A stretch of DNA of 64,000 bases, from NCBI RefSeq assembly GCF_009728995.1, contig NZ_VTZW01000009.1:188501-252500 (forward strand), in the 5' to 3' direction. The notes beneath the pieces are model-generated. The model was not told the DNA's origin, searched no databases, and worked only from the letters and a program-made list of their open reading frames with translations. Below are positions 1 to 8,736 of this stretch, one piece after another. Position 1 is the first letter of the stretch; every line of letters begins with the position of its first letter. The translations under genes and the position numbers were made by a program. The stretch comes from Streptomonospora sp. PA3. GTDB taxonomy: Bacteria; Actinomycetota; Actinomycetes; Streptosporangiales; Streptosporangiaceae.

Positions 1-505
1 GGTCGATGGTGAGGTCGGCGTCCTGGCGGAGCTTGCTCACGGCGCGGGAGAGGGTGCTCTTGACGGTGCCGAGCGTGACGCCCAGGTGGTCGGCGATCTG
101 GGCCTCGGTCATGTCCTCGTAGTAGCGCAGCACCACCATCGTCCGCTGGCGGCCGGGGAGCCGGCCGATGGCGCGGTGGACGACGTCGGCCAGGTCGGTC
201 TTCCATGTGGGGTCGTCGATGCGCTGGTCGGGGATCTCGCCGGTGGGGTAGACGGTCAGGTGCTGTCGGCGCCATTCGGAGATCTGGGTGTTGACCATGG
301 CACGGCGCACGTAGCCGTCGCGGGCGTTGGGGCTGGCGATCCTGTCCCAGGCGAAGAAGGTCTTGATGAGGGCGGCCTGCAGCAGGTCCTCGGCGTCGGA
401 GCTGTTGTTGGCCAGCGAGCGGGCCATGCGCAGCAGTGCGGGGCCGCGGTCGCCGACGTAGGCGGCGAACTCCTCGTATCTGGACCTGTGCACCGTCCCC
501 GTCAC
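1..505 (-). CDS. SigE-family ECF RNA polymerase sigma factor (3' end cut by window edge)
   Basis: The visible 168 residues begin at a GTG at 505 (MTGTVHRSRYEEF) and form an ECF sigma factor: region 2 around residues 36-85 (SDAEDLLQAALIKTFF, then ARDGYVRRAMVNT) and a region 4 helix-turn-helix at about 118-165 (LPGRQRTMVVLRYYEDMT, EAQIADHLGVTLGTVKSTL). Such factors direct core RNA polymerase to stress or developmental promoters. The reading frame is still open at base 1, so the C-terminus is missing. The gene diverges from the Cys-rich protein/MauE pair across a 355-bp gap, which suggests a functional link, but the sequence does not prove one. The family is certain; the regulon is unknown. Confidence 0.9.
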   Translation of the reverse strand, partial: MTGTVHRSRYEEFAAYVGDRGPALLRMARSLANNSSDAEDLLQAALIKTFFAWDRIASPNARDGYVRRAMVNTQISEWRRQHLTVYPTGEIPDQRIDDPTWKTDLADVVHRAIGRLPGRQRTMVVLRYYEDMTEAQIADHLGVTLGTVKSTLSRAVSKLRQDADLTID

Positions 506-860
506 GCGATCACCGCCCCGGGCTCCCTGGTCGCGGCCCGGCGGCGGCCGGGCGCGCAACCCCGTTCACATCCCCGTCGTGGTTCTCACTGTGTCACGGC
601 GGAAGTAATCGGCAGCTCTCATCAGGCCCATCTCTGTACAAACGGGGCGTTCTGTGTCCTTGTGGGCGGGAGGGACCCCCGCAAGCCCGCCGGGCGTTGC
701 GTGCCCGGGCGGCGCCGCGGCCCCGCGGCGGGCGCGGCGCCCCGCAAGCCCGCGGGCAAACACGCCAGCACTGTGACATGCGGCGACGTCGGCGTGGGAG
801 ACGGCCGCTGAGCCGCCGGCGGTGACAATGGAGACAGGTCGGACGGTGGAAGGAGGGCCG
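506..860. other. Divergent intergenic region with a 14-bp direct repeat
   Basis: This gap separates the sigma factor from the Cys-rich gene. It contains no convincing gene. CCCCGCAAGCCCGC occurs twice, at 677-690 and 740-753 (63 bp apart), inside a very GC-rich block. Translations across it are low-complexity Arg/Ala/Gly strings typical of shadow frames. The promoters of both flanking genes must lie here, but I could not identify -35/-10 boxes with confidence. Confidence 0.5.
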
Positions 861-1805
861 ATGCCCGTCGATGCGAGTGCCCGGCGGCGCCACACCGCGG
901 TGGTGCTGGGAGACCGCGCCGCGCCGGAGCCCACACCGGCGCCCGAGCCCGATCCCGTCGTCCGCGGCGTCGTCACCGAGATCACCCCGCGCCTGGTGGC
1001 CGTCGCCACCGCGCAGGGCGAGGAGCGGTTCCTGTTCGAGGCGGCGACCACGTTCTGGTGCGGGCGCGAGACGGGCCTTTCGGCGCTGCGCGTCGGCGAC
1101 GACGTGGTCGTTAGGTGCCGCGCCGGCCGGGCGGTCGCCGAGCGGATCTGGGTGCGGCTCGCGCGGGTGACCGGCGTGATCGCCGAACGCTCCGGCGAGA
1201 CGCTCGTGGTCGACACCGGCCACACGGGCGGGCGCCGCTCTGTGGTGGTGCCTTACCGCTACTCCGGCCGCATCGGGGTGCGCCATCCGGTGCTGGAGCC
1301 GGGTTACCTGCTCGACGTGATCGGCGTCTTTGAGGACGGCGCGGTGCAGGCGGTCGTGCCCGCGACCACGCAGCCGCCGTTTCCCGTGTGGGACGCCGCG
1401 CCGGCAAAGGCCCCCGAGGCCGTCGGTGACCGGATCCGGGGATCGGTGTCCTGGTACGACCCCGCGGTCGGCGACCCGGACCGGGCGGGCCTGCTCGGCG
1501 CCGCCTACCCCGCTGTGGACCGCGACAGCGACTGCGGCCCCGGCTGCGACCGCGTACGCGGCTGCCTGCCGCTGCCGCTGCTCTCGCTCGGCACGACCCT
1601 CTCGCTGCGCAACGAGTGCACCGGCGACTCCGCCGTGCTGCCGGTGGTCGACTGCGCCTCGGTCACCGCGCACTTCTGCGACCGCTGCACCGACTGCGGC
1701 CCCGGCGAGGAGGGCCGGATCGCGCAGTTGACACTGGGCGCGTTCCTCGCGCTCGGCGGCCGGCCCGAATCCGGCTGCTTCAACGCGACCTTGACCCTGG
1801 GGTGA
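861..1805 (+). CDS. Cysteine-rich conserved protein, partner of a MauE-like membrane protein
   Basis: Predicted 314 aa, not assigned to a named family. The ATG at 861 is chosen because GGAAGGAGG (848-856) sits just upstream; the frame is open for 13 codons before it without another ribosome site. Residues about 30-155 form a beta-rich part; residues about 190-314 hold nine of the eleven cysteines, including CGPGCDRVRGC and CDRCTDCGPG, then a tail (AFLALGGRPESGCFNATLTLG) that recalls double-psi beta-barrel proteins such as RlpA (a weak resemblance). No signal peptide or membrane segment is visible. The stop overlaps the start of the next gene (TGATG), so the two are translationally coupled. 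The cysteines could bind metal or form disulfides that need the MauE-like neighbour. Confidence 0.75.
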   Translation: MPVDASARRRHTAVVLGDRAAPEPTPAPEPDPVVRGVVTEITPRLVAVATAQGEERFLFEAATTFWCGRETGLSALRVGDDVVVRCRAGRAVAERIWVRLARVTGVIAERSGETLVVDTGHTGGRRSVVVPYRYSGRIGVRHPVLEPGYLLDVIGVFEDGAVQAVVPATTQPPFPVWDAAPAKAPEAVGDRIRGSVSWYDPAVGDPDRAGLLGAAYPAVDRDSDCGPGCDRVRGCLPLPLLSLGTTLSLRNECTGDSAVLPVVDCASVTAHFCDRCTDCGPGEEGRIAQLTLGAFLALGGRPESGCFNATLTLG

Positions 1806-2740
1806 TGGTTACCGTGCTCGACGTAGTCCGCGAAGCGCAGTTGCTCGTCCTTGCCGTGATCCTGCTGCCGGGTGCGGCGGCCAAACTGCTCGACCGCTCG
1901 CCGCGCGGCCAGGGGCCGGCGGTGCTCCTGCCGATCGGGTGGCGGCGGCCCGCCACGCTCGCACACGGTGCGGCCGAGGGAGTCCTCGCCCTTGCGCTGC
2001 TCGGCGCGTGGGGGATCGCGGGCGACGCCGCGCGCATCGGCGCCGCCCTGCTCTTCGCCGGCGGGGCCGCGGCGCTCGTCGTCCTGCGGCGCAGCTCGCC
2101 CGAGACCGGGTGCGGCTGCTTCGGCGGACTCAGTACGACCCCGGTGGACTGGCGCAGCATCGCCCGCAGCGGTCTGCTGGCGGTTTCGGCGCTCGCCGCG
2201 ATCGGCGTCCCCTCCTCGGCCGCCGGCGTCGCGGCCGGGGCGACGCTCGGGCATGCCGGGGTGCTGGCGCTGGAGGCGGTGCTGATCGGTGCGCTCTCGC
2301 CCGAACTGGTCGAACTCGCGCGCCGGGCCGCCCGCCCGGTGCCCTGCGCGGTGCGGGAGATCCCGGTGCAGCGGACGCTCGCCCGCCTGCGGGCCAGCGA
2401 CGTGTGGCGCAGCAACGCGGCCGTGGTGGAGGGCACCGAGCCGCTGGACGTCTGGCGGCAGGGCTGCTGGAGGTTCGCCGTGTTCCCCGGGCGCCGCAGC
2501 GGGCGGCCGGTCGACGTGGTGTTCGGCATCCCCCTGGAAGGCCGCCGGCCCGCCATCCGCGCCGTGATCACCGACCGCGAGACGGGCGAGGTGCTCTACG
2601 CGCTGGGCGGCCTCGCCGACTCCGGCCGCGGCGGTCGCCCCCGCCGGCAGGCCCCCGCGGGCGTGGAGGTCCAGTCCGTGGGCGACGCGGTGTCCGCGCA
2701 CGGTCCGGAGCGCGAGGCCGATTCCCAGGTGACCGCCTGA
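1805..2740 (+). CDS. MauE/DoxX-like redox-associated membrane protein
   Basis: Predicted 311 aa, starting at the ATG that overlaps the upstream stop codon. The first about 170 residues contain four hydrophobic segments (VLAVILLPGAAAKLL; ALALLGAWGIAGDAA; ALLFAGGAAALVVLR; LLAVSALAAIGV) and a conserved pair of cysteines in ETGCGCFGG near residue 103, the arrangement seen in MauE-type proteins, which assist disulfide formation in methylamine dehydrogenase. About 140 mostly soluble residues follow, unlike bare MauE. Coupling to a Cys-rich gene suggests the pair forms a thiol-oxidation or maturation unit; this is inference. No mau operon is present in the window. Confidence 0.75.
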   Translation: MVTVLDVVREAQLLVLAVILLPGAAAKLLDRSPRGQGPAVLLPIGWRRPATLAHGAAEGVLALALLGAWGIAGDAARIGAALLFAGGAAALVVLRRSSPETGCGCFGGLSTTPVDWRSIARSGLLAVSALAAIGVPSSAAGVAAGATLGHAGVLALEAVLIGALSPELVELARRAARPVPCAVREIPVQRTLARLRASDVWRSNAAVVEGTEPLDVWRQGCWRFAVFPGRRSGRPVDVVFGIPLEGRRPAIRAVITDRETGEVLYALGGLADSGRGGRPRRQAPAGVEVQSVGDAVSAHGPEREADSQVTA

Positions 2741-2774
2741 GCCGTCGCGGCGCTGCGGCGCCGCGTGCGGCGGG

Positions 2775-3212
2775 TCACCGCCGCGGCGGCAGGGGCACGT
2801 CCCGCAAGGGCCGGCCGCCGTCGATGAGTAGGCGGCCGCCGGGCACCAGGGCATCGGCGAAGCGCGCCAGCGCGCGCCGGCCCGCCTGCGGATGGCGGCC
2901 GTCCAGCGCGCCCACGCGGATCGCGAAGGCGATGTCGAACGGGGCTTCGCCCGGTTCCAACTCGAATTCCTCGATCGGGACCCGCCTGACACTCATCCGG
3001 CCGGCGGAGATCTCGCGGGCCGAGTTGGCCTCGGCCAGCGAGACCGCCTTGGCGGAGCGGTCGATCGCGAGAATGTGCCCGGTCGTCAACCGCGCGGCCA
3101 CGGCACGCGCGGCCGCGCCCGGTCCGCACCCGATCTCCAGGACCCGCGCCCCGGGCGTGAGCGGCAGCGCGTCCACGATCAGGGCGAGACGGGGCGAGAG
3201 GTCCTGTGCCAT
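2775..3212 (-). CDS. Small class I SAM-dependent methyltransferase
   Basis: A 145-aa protein with the SAM-binding motif I LEIGCGPGAAARAVA at residues about 25-39, followed by HILAIDRSAKAVSLA, the acidic residue after strand 2, and PGGRLLIDGG for the later strands of the Rossmann fold. It is shorter than most small-molecule methyltransferases (200-280 aa) and lacks an obvious substrate cap, so the substrate cannot be predicted. It converges with the MauE-like gene (34-bp gap), so it is not in that operon. Confidence 0.85.
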   Translation of the reverse strand: MAQDLSPRLALIVDALPLTPGARVLEIGCGPGAAARAVAARLTTGHILAIDRSAKAVSLAEANSAREISAGRMSVRRVPIEEFELEPGEAPFDIAFAIRVGALDGRHPQAGRRALARFADALVPGGRLLIDGGRPLRDVPLPPRR

Positions 3213-3293
3213 GGAGTGAGCTTAGGCCGGGGCGGCGTATTCGGGGGCCGATGGGGGATGCCGCGAGCAGGCGGCTATGCCGACGTCTAATGA

Positions 3294-3315
3294 TTTCTAG
3301 TGGAATTCCTAGAAA
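3294..3315. promoter_or_regulatory. Inverted repeat TTTCTAG-N8-CTAGAAA in a CTAG-rich gap
   Basis: TTTCTAG (3294-3300) and CTAGAAA (3309-3315) are exact inverted copies spaced by eight bases. Three more CTAG tetramers follow at 3406, 3416 and 3428, and others lie near 4710-4730 and 4915, on both sides of the AAA ATPase gene. CTAG is normally scarce in such GC-rich DNA, so the cluster resembles an operator field. No cognate regulator is identifiable. Confidence 0.35.
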
Positions 3316-3476
3316 GAGTTAGAGATTTCGAGCTTTGACGAACCCGACGGTCCGCCTTCGGTGCTCGGTCCCGGTCGGGATCTCGCTACGCTCGTCTTCA
3401 CTCCTCTAGCGATCTCTAGGAATAACACTAGAGTCGCCGATACAACCCCACACACCCCGCACCGGACGCCCGGTGC

Positions 3477-4871
3477 TCAATCCGGCTGCCGGCGGAGGAA
3501 GCGTCCGAAGTGCGGGACCGTGAACGCGATGGTGCCGCGTTCGGCGCTGTAGATGAGGCCCTTCTTGATCAGGCTGTCGCGGGCGGGGGAGAGGCTGGAG
3601 GGGCGGCGGCCCAGGGAAGTGGCGACCTCGGTGGTCTGCACGGGCTCGTCGCCCAGGGCGGCCATGGCACGCATGTAGTCGCGTTCGGCCGGGGTGGCGC
3701 GTTCGTAGCGGCTGCCGAAGAACCCGACCGCGAGTTCCTCCTCGGCCTCCGGCGCCGCGATCTCGACGTCCTCGGCGGTGATAGGGCTGCGCAGGGCGTG
3801 GTCCCAGGTGACCTTGCCGTAGGCCTGCACGAAGAAGGGGTAGCCGTCGGAGACCCGGTAGAGGGCCTCAAGGGCCTCGGGGCCGAAGGACACGCCTTCG
3901 GTATCGGCCGGCGCGGTGAGCGCGTAGTCGGCCGCGCTGCGGCTGAGCCGGTCGATGCGGGTGTAGCGGAACAGGCGCTCGGAATAGCTCTTGCTCGCCG
4001 ACAGCACGGCGGGCAGGTGCGGCAGCCCCGCGCCGACCACGATCAGCGGTCCGCCGTTCTGCGAAAGCTCGTGGCAGGCCGTGCACAGCGCCGATACGTC
4101 GTCGGGGGTGATGTCCTGCATCTCGTCGATGAACAGGGCGATGCCCACCCCGAGGTCCGTGGCGATCGACGCGGCGTCGACGAACAGCTCCATCAGGTCG
4201 ATCTCCAGGTCGCCGGAGTCGGCCCTGCCGCGCACGGCCGGGGCGTCGATGCCGGGCTGCCAGCGGGGGCCGCCCTTGGCGGCCTTGGCGCCGGACTTGC
4301 CGGATGCGGGTTCGTCGGCCTTGGCCTGGGCGAACGCCTTAAGTACACCCAGCACGTGCTCGATGCGGTCGGGCGCGCGGTGGCGCGGCGCCAGCTCGCG
4401 CAGGGCCATGTGCAGGGCGGCGGCCACCGGGCGGCGGATGGACTGGTCGGGGCGGGCCTCGATCTTGCCGGTGCCCCACAGGCGCTGGATGGCCATCGAG
4501 CGGAAGGTGTTGAGCAGCACGGTCTTGCCGACGCCGCGCAGACCGGTGAGCACGGTGCTGCGCTCCGGGCGCCCCCGCGCGACCCGTTCCAGCACGACCT
4601 CGAACTGGCGGAGCTCGCGCTCGCGTCCGGCGAGCTCGGGCGGACGCTGGCCGGCGCCGGGGGCGTAGGGATTGCGCACGGGGTCCATGCCATCGGACCC
4701 TATACGCGGTTCTAGCGCGGCCTCTAGAGAGCGGTAGAAAGCGGCAGAGGACGGCGCGTCCCAGTCGACGCGGCGCAGTGCGAGCCGGTCGCCGAATGGG
4801 GAGTGGGGGGCGCGCCCGACCCCGGCGGGCCGAGGCGCGGTCCGACCTGGGACGTGCGCTGCCGTGGTCAT
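3477..4871 (-). CDS. AAA-type ATPase with C-terminal winged helix, probably SOS-regulated
   Basis: Predicted 464 aa. Walker A is LTGLRGVGKTVLL (about residues 118-130), Walker B LFIDEMQDI (about 245-253), and the sensor-1-like strand LIVVGAGLPHLP; the C-terminal about 100 residues look like a winged helix, an Orc1/AAA_16-like layout. Related actinobacterial proteins often begin at MDPVRNPYAPG (ATG at 4688 here), but the ATG at 4871 has AAAGGAG nine bases upstream and sits 16 bases downstream of a perfect LexA box, so I prefer it; the extra about 61 residues are poorly conserved in character. The family is described only as ATP-binding protein. An LexA site suggests a DNA-damage role (inference). 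Confidence 0.85.
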   Translation of the reverse strand: MTTAAHVPGRTAPRPAGVGRAPHSPFGDRLALRRVDWDAPSSAAFYRSLEAALEPRIGSDGMDPVRNPYAPGAGQRPPELAGRERELRQFEVVLERVARGRPERSTVLTGLRGVGKTVLLNTFRSMAIQRLWGTGKIEARPDQSIRRPVAAALHMALRELAPRHRAPDRIEHVLGVLKAFAQAKADEPASGKSGAKAAKGGPRWQPGIDAPAVRGRADSGDLEIDLMELFVDAASIATDLGVGIALFIDEMQDITPDDVSALCTACHELSQNGGPLIVVGAGLPHLPAVLSASKSYSERLFRYTRIDRLSRSAADYALTAPADTEGVSFGPEALEALYRVSDGYPFFVQAYGKVTWDHALRSPITAEDVEIAAPEAEEELAVGFFGSRYERATPAERDYMRAMAALGDEPVQTTEVATSLGRRPSSLSPARDSLIKKGLIYSAERGTIAFTVPHFGRFLRRQPD

Positions 4872-4887
4872 GCCCCCCACTCCTTTC

Positions 4888-4903
4888 TCGAACGTGTGTT
4901 CGA
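4888..4903 (-). promoter_or_regulatory. Perfect LexA (SOS) box
   Basis: TCGAACGTGTGTTCGA matches the actinobacterial and Bacillus-type SOS consensus (GAAC-N4-GTTC, extended by flanking TC/GA) in both six-base arms. It lies 16 bp upstream of the ATG of the AAA ATPase and just upstream of its ribosome binding site, the usual place for LexA to block transcription. By chance, a given window would rarely contain the full 12 fixed bases in such a position. Confidence 0.75.
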
Positions 4904-5178
4904 TCAAGGGAACTCTAGTGGATGCGGCCGGACGGTGCCACCCTCGCGGCGGCGGGTTGTGCACATCCCTCCACGCGCCGTCGTGTCCCGGCAGGCGGCA
5001 CCGGGCGCGCCGGCCGCCCGGTCCGCCAAACGCGGGGCGCACCCCGATACTCCGCGCGTCTACTCCGCCCCGCGCCCGTGCGCCGCGCAGGCGGGACCGG
5101 TCGCAGGGCACGTCCGCCCGCCCCGCAGGCCGCGCCGAGCCGGCCGCCCCCTGCGCAGGCCGCACCGGCCCGCACCCG

Positions 5179-5898
5179 CTACGCCAGTACCTTCTCCTGG
5201 CGCTCCACGGCCTTCTCCGTGAAGGCGGCCACGGTCTCGCGGTAGTCGTCCTCGGAGTCGGGGCCGAGCATGGTGGTGGTGCCCAGGTACCCGCCGTTGC
5301 GGTAGACGAGGCTGTAGAGCCACACCGTCTCGCCGCCGAGGGAGGTCTCGACGGCGAAGGCCCGCGAGCCGTCGGCGACCGGCTCCGTCTCGACCTTCAT
5401 CAGCCGGTAGGAGGTCGTCGACCCGTCCTTCATGGTCGCCGTGTAGCTGTCGCACCCCTTCGGCGGCTCGGCCGCCACGACCTCCTCGGCCGTCTCCTCG
5501 GGCACCTTGATCAGCGTGTGGGTGAGGGTGTCGTCGCCGCGCGCGAAGGTGGCCAGCGACGTGGGGGCCTTGCGCACCTCGGGCAGGTCCGCCCACTGGT
5601 TGGCGGCCTCCATGCACTGGGGCTTGTCCAGCTCGGTGGACTCGCGCAGCTTGTCGGTGCGCTTGGTGGTGCTCAGCTCGGCGTAGGTGCCCGTCTCGCT
5701 GCGCTCGGGCACCACCTTGGCCTCGCGGAACTGCAGCAGCTGGGCCTCGTGCAGGCGCTGCGCCGCCTCGGCGCCGGGATCCTTCCGGGCGTCGCCGCCC
5801 TCGGCCCCTTGGGCGCCGCCGCAGGCGGCCGCGGCGGCGACGGCGATCACGGCCAGTGCCGACGCCGCCGCCCTTCGTGCTGGCAGGGGGTGCTCCAT
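5179..5898 (-). CDS. Secreted lipoprotein of unknown function
   Basis: A 239-aa protein with an N-terminal positive stretch (MEHPLPARRAA), a hydrophobic segment (ASALAVIAVAAAA) and a lipobox ending AAAAC at about residue 26, so it should be lipidated and anchored outside the membrane. The mature part has two further cysteines (KPQCMEAA, PKGCDSYT) that could pair, and a beta-rich C-terminal half. This size and layout resemble sensor-type or PknH-like extracellular lipoproteins in actinomycetes, but I do not recognise the family. AGAGGAA precedes the ATG. It diverges from hisC over 114 bp. Confidence 0.8.
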   Translation of the reverse strand: MEHPLPARRAAASALAVIAVAAAAACGGAQGAEGGDARKDPGAEAAQRLHEAQLLQFREAKVVPERSETGTYAELSTTKRTDKLRESTELDKPQCMEAANQWADLPEVRKAPTSLATFARGDDTLTHTLIKVPEETAEEVVAAEPPKGCDSYTATMKDGSTTSYRLMKVETEPVADGSRAFAVETSLGGETVWLYSLVYRNGGYLGTTTMLGPDSEDDYRETVAAFTEKAVERQEKVLA

Positions 5899-6012
5899 GG
5901 TGCTGATTCCTCTTCTGTGCGATATTGCCGCTGAGGTCCGCAGGCACTGCTCCCTGGCGATGATCGCCGAAAGTAGCCTGGATATTGCACAGAGTATCGA
6001 GGAAGGACACCA

Positions 6013-7104
6013 GTGTTCGCGTCCGAGCCGAATCCGCCATACCTTCGCGACGTCCTGGGAACCATCCCCGCCTACAAACCCGGGCGCAAGGTGGTCTCGC
6101 CGAGCGGCCGGTCGGTCAAGCTCTCCTCGAACGAAAGCCCCTACGGCCCCCTGCCCTCCGTGCTGGAGGCGGTGGCCGCCGCCGCGGCGGACCTCAACCG
6201 CTACCCCGACACCGCGGCCGCCGAGCTGACCGCCGCGCTGGCGGCCCGGCTCGGCGTCACCGAGGACCGCATCGCCCTGGGCGCCGGGTCGGTGGGCCTG
6301 CTCCAGCAGATCCTGGAGGCCACCGCCGAACCCGGAACCGAGGTCGTCTACGCCTGGCGCTCCTTCGAGGCCTACCCGCCCCTGGTCGGGCTGTCCGGGG
6401 CCGAGGCCGTGACCGTCCCGCTGCGCGGCGAGACCCACGACCTCGACGCGCTCGCCGCGGCCGTCACCGACCGCACCCGCGCGGTCTTCGTGTGCAACCC
6501 CAACAACCCCACCGGCACCGCGGTGCGCGAGTCCGAGCTGACCGCGTTCTTGGACCGGGTGCCCGAGAACGTGCTCGTGGTCCTGGACGAGGCCTACCGC
6601 GAGTACGTCCGCGACCCCCAGGTCCCCGACGGCGCCACCCGCTACGGCGACCGCCCCAACGTCGCGGTGCTGCGCACGTTCTCCAAGGCCTACGGCCTGG
6701 CCGCGCTGCGGGTGGGCTACCTCGTCGCCCATCCGCACATCGCCTCGGCGGTCCGCAAGACCATGGTGCCCTTCGCGGTCAACCACGTCGCCCAGGTCGC
6801 AGCGGTGGCGTCCCTGGCCGCCGAGGAGGAGCTGCTGGAGCGTGTGGCCGCCACCGTCAAGGAGCGCGAGCGGGTGCGCGACGCGCTGCTCGCCGACGGC
6901 TGGGAGGTGCCGCCGACCGAGGCCAACTTCGTCTGGCTGCGCCTGGGCGAGGACACCGCGGCCTTCGCCGCCGCCGCCGAGGCCGCCGGTGTGGCGGTGC
7001 GCGCGTTCCCCGGCGAGGGCCTGCGGGTCAGCGTCGGCGCGCCCGAGGAGAACGACGCCTTCCTCGAGGTCGCGCGCGAGTACCCGCGCCGCAACCGCGC
7101 CTGA
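6013..7104 (+). CDS. hisC: Histidinol-phosphate / aromatic aminotransferase
   Basis: A 363-aa fold-type I PLP enzyme of the HisC family, which transfers an amino group from glutamate to imidazole-acetol phosphate, or in HisC2-type members to aromatic keto acids. Visible motifs are SSNESPYGP near the N-terminus, [21 protein letters not shown], and the PLP-lysine motif [14 protein letters not shown]. The GTG at 6013 is chosen for GGAAGGA five bases upstream. It stands alone, without other his genes, as expected for a second hisC copy; whether it makes histidine or phenylalanine/tyrosine cannot be read from the sequence. Confidence 0.92.
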   Translation: MFASEPNPPYLRDVLGTIPAYKPGRKVVSPSGRSVKLSSNESPYGPLPSVLEAVAAAAADLNRYPDTAAAELTAALAARLGVTEDRIALGAGSVGLLQQILEATAEPGTEVVYAWRSFEAYPPLVGLSGAEAVTVPLRGETHDLDALAAAVTDRTRAVFVCNPNNPTGTAVRESELTAFLDRVPENVLVVLDEAYREYVRDPQVPDGATRYGDRPNVAVLRTFSKAYGLAALRVGYLVAHPHIASAVRKTMVPFAVNHVAQVAAVASLAAEEELLERVAATVKERERVRDALLADGWEVPPTEANFVWLRLGEDTAAFAAAAEAAGVAVRAFPGEGLRVSVGAPEENDAFLEVAREYPRRNRA

Positions 7105-7144
7105 CCGCGCCCTGCGCGTCGCGCATCCGACCCGGACGCGAAAC

Positions 7145-7176
7145 GGGCCGGCCCCGCCTGCGGCGGGGTCCGGCCC
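7145..7176. terminator. Bidirectional hairpin terminator between hisC and the regulator
   Basis: GGGCCGGCCCCGCC (7145-7158) pairs with GGCGGGGTCCGGCCC (7162-7176) with a three-base loop and one bulged T. It lies between two convergent genes. There is no T-tract, as is common in actinomycetes. Confidence 0.7.
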
Positions 7177-7221
7177 GGAGGTCGAAGTGCCGCCCGCGCG
7201 GGCGCGCGGGCGGCGCGGCGG

Positions 7222-8541
7222 CTACTTGCCGGCCTTGTCCTTGTCCAGCTTCTCCAGGATCAGCCGGTACAGCTGGCGCGGCCGGCCCGGCTGGAGCGTG
7301 CGGTTGGGCGGCAGCGGCCAGGCCAGCCCCTCCTCGACCAGCGTGCGCAGCAGGCGGCGGGCCGTTCGCGGGGTGACGCCCAGCATCCGCCCGGCGTTCT
7401 CGGCGTCGACCACCAGCGGCCCGTCCTCCTCGGCGATCTTCTCCGACAGCCGCAGCAGGGTCTCGCGGCCCTTGGTACGCAGCGGCTCGGCCGACGGGCG
7501 CTGAGGAGCACGCTGCGCGGGAACCAGCGACCGGCCCTCCCGATCGACCGCGAAGCTCTGCCGCGTGGCCTGTGCCCGGCTCAGGGCGGCGCGGGCGTGG
7601 GTCTCGGCGTCCTGGGTGGTGCGCCCCATGCCGATGCCCACTTCGATCGCGATCCCGAGCTCGGCCTTGATCCGCTCGACGAACGGCGGCTGGCGGAACC
7701 CCTCGGTAGCGGTGACCAGGGACCCGCGCGTGGCGGTGACCATGAACGTGTGGTCGTCGACCGGGTGGGCGGTGGCGTTGATGCGGTGCGCCTCCTGCAG
7801 CAGCAGCCGCTGGAGCGACAGGCGCAGCTCGTCGCGCCAGTAGCGCGGCGTGGAGCGGCGGGTGGAGTCGCGCAGCGTGGGCACGTCGACGACGACCACC
7901 CCCAACTGGGCCTCCTCCAGCCGGTGGTGGGCGCCCAGCAGCCCCGCGGTCTGCAGCGCGCTGCGCACCCCGGCGTTGGTGGGGCGCAGCCGGGTCACCG
8001 GGACCCCCATGGCCTCCAGCCGCTCGGCGACACCGCGCACGCACGTGATCGCCATGCGGGTGGACTTGCGGCGCCACAGGCCCTCGTGGAAGGAGGTCAG
8101 CTGGGCGGTGCTGGTGAGCTCCTCGTGGACGTGGATGCCGTCGACGGGCAGGTCGACCTCGGAGTAGGCCTCGACGACGTCGGTGCGGCTGAGGACGTCG
8201 AGGCTGGCGCGGGTGGGATCGAGCCGTTCGTCCAGGGTGGCCCGCAGCAGGGCCTCGTGCAGGCTGGCTCCTCCCAGAGGCACGTAGGTGGCGGGCATGG
8301 TCAGCACGCCCGCCTTCCGTGCGAACTCGTAGGGGACGGGGCTGGCGAACAGATACGCGTCGATCGCCGAACCCAGGCGCAGCACCTTGTCGGTCGCCTC
8401 TTGCTCATCTCGATACGCGGCGGCGATGAGTCTGGCGTTGAGCGGCCCCGTGGACCCCGATCCCATGAGCATGACTCGCTCGACCACTTCATGGGGACCG
8501 ATGACACCAATCGTCAGATCGCCAGTTCGCTGCGCACTCAC
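7222..8541 (-). CDS. Transcriptional regulator with C-terminal winged helix
   Basis: A 439-aa protein. The N-terminal about 200 residues (IGVIGPHEVVERVMLMG, then YLFASPVPYEFARKAGV) resemble a small-molecule sensing domain. The middle part ends with VGIGMGRTTQDAETHARAAL, a pattern found at the end of GGDEF/GTP-cyclohydrolase-III-like folds. Residues about 360-435 form a helix-turn-helix (AENAGRMLGVTPRTARRLLRTLVEEGLA). The GTG start has a modest GGGGAG upstream. This architecture recurs in actinomycetes as an orphan regulator, with targets unknown to me. It neighbours murA in the same direction but with a 195-bp gap after murA's end, so it is probably expressed separately. Confidence 0.8.
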   Translation of the reverse strand: MSAQRTGDLTIGVIGPHEVVERVMLMGSGSTGPLNARLIAAAYRDEQEATDKVLRLGSAIDAYLFASPVPYEFARKAGVLTMPATYVPLGGASLHEALLRATLDERLDPTRASLDVLSRTDVVEAYSEVDLPVDGIHVHEELTSTAQLTSFHEGLWRRKSTRMAITCVRGVAERLEAMGVPVTRLRPTNAGVRSALQTAGLLGAHHRLEEAQLGVVVVDVPTLRDSTRRSTPRYWRDELRLSLQRLLLQEAHRINATAHPVDDHTFMVTATRGSLVTATEGFRQPPFVERIKAELGIAIEVGIGMGRTTQDAETHARAALSRAQATRQSFAVDREGRSLVPAQRAPQRPSAEPLRTKGRETLLRLSEKIAEEDGPLVVDAENAGRMLGVTPRTARRLLRTLVEEGLAWPLPPNRTLQPGRPRQLYRLILEKLDKDKAGK

Positions 8542-8736
8542 CTCGGGCTGCTCCCCGCTACCATTCCACGCTCTTCACTATGTGCGCCCACTGGTTTCCC
8601 GAACCTGTTCCCTGTCACGGCATGGTTGCCGTGATCGTACCCATTGTGCGGGGCCAATGAAGATCGTTTCACACAGAACGCCGAAAGCCGGGTGGAAGCC
8701 GAACTCCCGCCCCGGTTCCGGCCGCGGACTCCGCGC

